Positions 5,025 to 6,432 of a DNA stretch of 6,432 nucleotides are shown piece by piece (position 1 is the stretch's first letter; every line of letters begins with the position of its first letter). A program made the translations under genes and the position numbers. The stretch comes from DASYTH01 sp035762905. Its GTDB lineage: Bacteria; Actinomycetota; Actinomycetes; Mycobacteriales; Pseudonocardiaceae. The notes under the pieces are model-generated. The model had not been told where the DNA came from and did not search any database. It saw only the letters and a list, made by a program, of their open reading frames with translations. Location: NCBI RefSeq assembly GCF_035762905.1, contig NZ_DASUCC010000152.1, positions 1 through 6,432 of the forward strand, read 5' to 3'.

Positions 5025-5824
5025 TGAGCGAGCCTGCGAGCGAATCGTCGAGCACCGCCCCGATGCGCATCGACGTGATCACGATCTTCCCCGAGTACCT
5101 CGCCCCGCTGCGGGCCGCGCTGCTCGGCAAGGCGATCGAGCGCGGCCTGCTCCGGCTGGACGTGCACGACCTGCGGGACTGGACGCACGACGTGCACCGG
5201 GCGGTGGACGACAGCCCGTACGGCGGCGGCCCCGGCATGGTGATGAAGCCGCAGGTGTGGGGCGAGGCACTGGACACGGTGTGCGCGGGCGACACCCCGC
5301 GGCTGGTGGTGCCGACCCCGGCCGGGCGGCCGTTCACCCAGCGACTGGCCCGGGAGTGGGCCGGGCAGGACCGGCTGGTGTTCGCCTGTGGCCGGTACGA
5401 GGGCATCGACCAGCGGGTGATCACCGACGCGGCCCGGCGGATGCCGGTCGAGGAGGTCTCCATCGGGGACTACGTGTTGGTCGGCGGCGAGGCCGCGGTC
5501 ATGGTGATCGTCGAGGCGATCGCCCGGCTGCTGCCCGGGGTGCTTGGCAACCCGGCGTCGGCCGAGCAGGACTCGTTCTCCGACGGGCTGCTCGAAGGCC
5601 CCAGCTACACCCGGCCCGAGGTGTGGCGGGACCTGGCCGTGCCCGACGTGTTGCGGTCCGGAAACCACGGTGCGATCAACCGGTGGCGGCGGGACCAGGC
5701 GCTGGAGCGGACCTTCCGGCGCCGGCCCGACCTGCTCGCCGCGCTGCCCGAGGACGGGCTGGACCGGCGCGATCAGGCTGTGCTGCAACGGCTGCGGGAG
5801 GAGCCGATTTCGAATCCGTCCTGA
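5021..5824 (+). CDS. trmD: tRNA (guanine-N1)-methyltransferase TrmD
   Basis: TrmD transfers a methyl group from S-adenosylmethionine to N1 of G37 in tRNAs with G at 36 and 37, preventing +1 frameshifting; it is normally essential. Numbered from ATG 5021 the product has 267 residues. The SPOUT trefoil-knot motifs are present: SPYGGGPGMVMKP (65-77), CGRYEGIDQRV (123-133) and SIGDYVLVGGE (147-157). Arg169 and Asp184 (in EQDSF) match the catalytic Arg154 and Asp169 of the enterobacterial enzyme. The C-terminal tRNA-binding domain follows, with the GNHGAINRWRRDQAL block. The start is ambiguous. ATG 5021 and ATG 5024 couple to rimM and have GGAAGGG (5003-5009) and GGAG (5015-5018) upstream; ATG 5063 gives the usual MRIDVITIFPEYL N-terminus but has no ribosome-binding site. 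Use of 5021 or 5024 adds a Ser/Glu-rich stretch of about 14 residues. Confidence 0.96.
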   Translation: MMSEPASESSSTAPMRIDVITIFPEYLAPLRAALLGKAIERGLLRLDVHDLRDWTHDVHRAVDDSPYGGGPGMVMKPQVWGEALDTVCAGDTPRLVVPTPAGRPFTQRLAREWAGQDRLVFACGRYEGIDQRVITDAARRMPVEEVSIGDYVLVGGEAAVMVIVEAIARLLPGVLGNPASAEQDSFSDGLLEGPSYTRPEVWRDLAVPDVLRSGNHGAINRWRRDQALERTFRRRPDLLAALPEDGLDRRDQAVLQRLREEPISNPS

Positions 5825-5971
5825 GCATCTGACATACTTGACCGGTTGGCGCGCCCGGGCCGGGCTCGGGCACGCGCCTCGCAAGCCCCCTCCCCGGCGC
5901 CTTGGACGTGCCGCCGCGCGCGGTCGCCGGGAGCAGACAAAGCAGGAACGCTAGATGAGGACGGAACACCG
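5825..5971 (+). promoter_or_regulatory. Structured trmD-rplS spacer, candidate rplS leader
   Basis: This 147-nt spacer is too long for simple coupling and holds no convincing gene. Two GC-rich hairpins are visible. The first pairs GGCGCG (5848-5853) with CGCGCC (5873-5878), continued by CCCG (5854-5857) with CGGG (5867-5870) after a 2-nt bulge. The second pairs CCCGGCG (5893-5899) with CGCCGGG (5925-5931) and encloses CCGC (5911-5914) with GCGG (5920-5923). Neither is followed by a T run, so they do not look like intrinsic terminators. Position and structure fit a ribosomal-protein leader, by inference. Confidence 0.4.
5830..5838 (+). promoter_or_regulatory. Candidate extended -10 promoter of rplS
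   Basis: TGACATACT shows TGN followed by CATACT (5833-5838), one base from TATACT, just after the trmD stop. Transcription would start near 5845, at the foot of the first hairpin, and give a leader of about 127 nt. No clear -35 box is seen. It resembles the rpsP element at 3638-3646 in form and placement. Confidence 0.4.
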
Positions 5972-5975
5972 ATGA
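5955..5975 (+). CDS. Possible six-codon leader peptide (MRTEHR) overlapping the rplS start
   Basis: ATG 5955 opens a six-codon frame whose TGA (5973-5975) overlaps the rplS ATG as ATGA. An AGGA at 5944-5947 lies 7 nt upstream, while the rplS ribosome-binding site GAGGA (5957-5961) sits inside the mini-frame. The layout copies the 4-bp coupling overlaps seen elsewhere in the window. A frame this short easily occurs by chance, so confidence is low. Confidence 0.2.
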   Translation: MRTEHR

Positions 5976-6432
5976 ACACCCTGGATGCCCTGGACGCCAA
6001 GTCGCTGCGTTCCGACATCCCGGACTTCCGTCCGGGCGACACCCTCAAGGTTCACGTCCGCGTCATCGAGGGCTCCCGCGAGCGGGTGCAGATCTTCAAG
6101 GGCGTGGTGATCCGCCGGCAGGGCGGCGGCATCCGCGAGACGTTCACCGTCCGCAAGATCTCGTTCGGGGTCGGCGTGGAGCGGACGTTCCCCGTGCACT
6201 CGCCCTCGATCGCCAAGCTCGAGGTGGTCAGTCGCGGCGCGGTTCGCCGAGCCAAGCTCTACTACCTCCGCGATCTCCGCGGGAAGAAGGCCCGGATCAA
6301 GGAGCGCCGGATCGACGACGCCAAGCTGGCCGCGATGGAGGAGGCCGCCGCCGCCCGGGCCGCCGAAGCCGAAGCCGACGAAGCGGACACGGCCGACGTC
6401 GATGCGGACGAAGCGGTCGAGACCGAAGCCTC
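5972..6432 (+). CDS. rplS: 50S ribosomal protein L19, C-terminal tail cut by window edge
   Basis: L19 is a large-subunit protein at the 30S-50S interface. The visible 153 residues include the whole conserved domain (about 1-117): MNTLDALDAKSLRSDIPDF, RPGDTLKVHVRVIEGSRERV, the FKGVVIRRQGGGIRETFTVRK block, VERTFPVHSP and AKLYYLRDLRGKKARIKERR. From about 118 an Ala/Glu/Asp-rich acidic tail runs to the window edge without a stop, so the true end is unseen. The start is ATG 5972, 10 nt after GAGGA (5957-5961), and matches the family N-terminus. The gene follows trmD on the same strand, separated by a 147-nt structured spacer, so it may be read both from the rpsP operon and from its own promoter. 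Confidence 0.96.
   Translation, partial: MNTLDALDAKSLRSDIPDFRPGDTLKVHVRVIEGSRERVQIFKGVVIRRQGGGIRETFTVRKISFGVGVERTFPVHSPSIAKLEVVSRGAVRRAKLYYLRDLRGKKARIKERRIDDAKLAAMEEAAAARAAEAEADEADTADVDADEAVETEA
6326..6432 (+). repeat. Low-complexity GCC/GAA/GAC-rich tract encoding the acidic L19 tail
   Basis: The tract is built from Ala, Glu and Asp codons in short imperfect repeats such as GCCGAAGCCGAAGCC. It encodes only Ala, Glu, Asp, Thr, Val, Arg and Met. Such tracts vary in length through slippage. It continues beyond the window. Confidence 0.6.

Noticed and set aside
4802..5884. A 360-codon minus-strand frame opposite rimM and trmD
   Set aside because: Antisense shadow of strongly conserved genes, rich in His, Arg, Pro and Gly with no recognisable domain.
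5848..5931. The two hairpins after trmD considered as intrinsic terminators
   Set aside because: No T-rich tract follows either hairpin, and rplS continues on the same strand.

Overview
The window is very GC-rich, uses GTG and ATG starts with third positions strongly biased to G or C, and carries the block rpsP-khpA-rimM-trmD-rplS in the order usual for Actinobacteria. The S16 and L19 proteins have the long low-complexity C-terminal tails common in that phylum. A filamentous or Pseudonocardiales/Micromonosporales-like actinomycete is the best guess; the genus cannot be fixed from this sequence alone.

Layout. (1) 1-838, minus strand: N-terminal part of a secreted M36 (fungalysin-type) metallopeptidase, covering the signal peptide and propeptide; the catalytic domain lies outside the window. 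(2) 839-1009: a divergent intergenic region with a perfect 6-bp-arm palindrome and a -10-like box placed for a leaderless transcript. (3) 1010-3648, plus strand: an imidazolonepropionase-like amidohydrolase, a CPBP-family membrane protease, and pxpA (LamB/YcsF, 5-oxoprolinase subunit A). The last two overlap by 4 bp. (4) 3649-3781: leader of rpsP, with an extended -10 element overlapping the pxpA stop codon. (5) 3782-5824: rpsP, khpA, rimM and trmD, each overlapping the next by exactly 4 bp, so translation is probably coupled. (6) 5825-5971: a structured spacer with a second extended -10 element and two GC-rich hairpins ahead of rplS. (7) 5972-6432: rplS, complete through its core but cut by the window end inside its acidic tail.

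How it fits together. The right half is housekeeping: two ribosomal proteins, the 30S-maturation factor RimM, the tRNA m1G37 methyltransferase TrmD and the small KH-domain RNA-binding protein KhpA. The left half is accessory: a secreted protease diverging from a metal-dependent hydrolase, a membrane protease and a subunit of the 5-oxoproline-cleaving enzyme. A shared theme of peptide or lactam turnover is possible but is inference. No wholly new system is evident. The points most worth a second look are TTA codons in exactly the two genes pxpA and M36, the candidate leaderless promoter with an operator-like palindrome, and the structured leaders of rpsP and rplS with similar promoter-proximal sequences. 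I saw no tRNA, rRNA, CRISPR array, insertion sequence or convincing intrinsic terminator.
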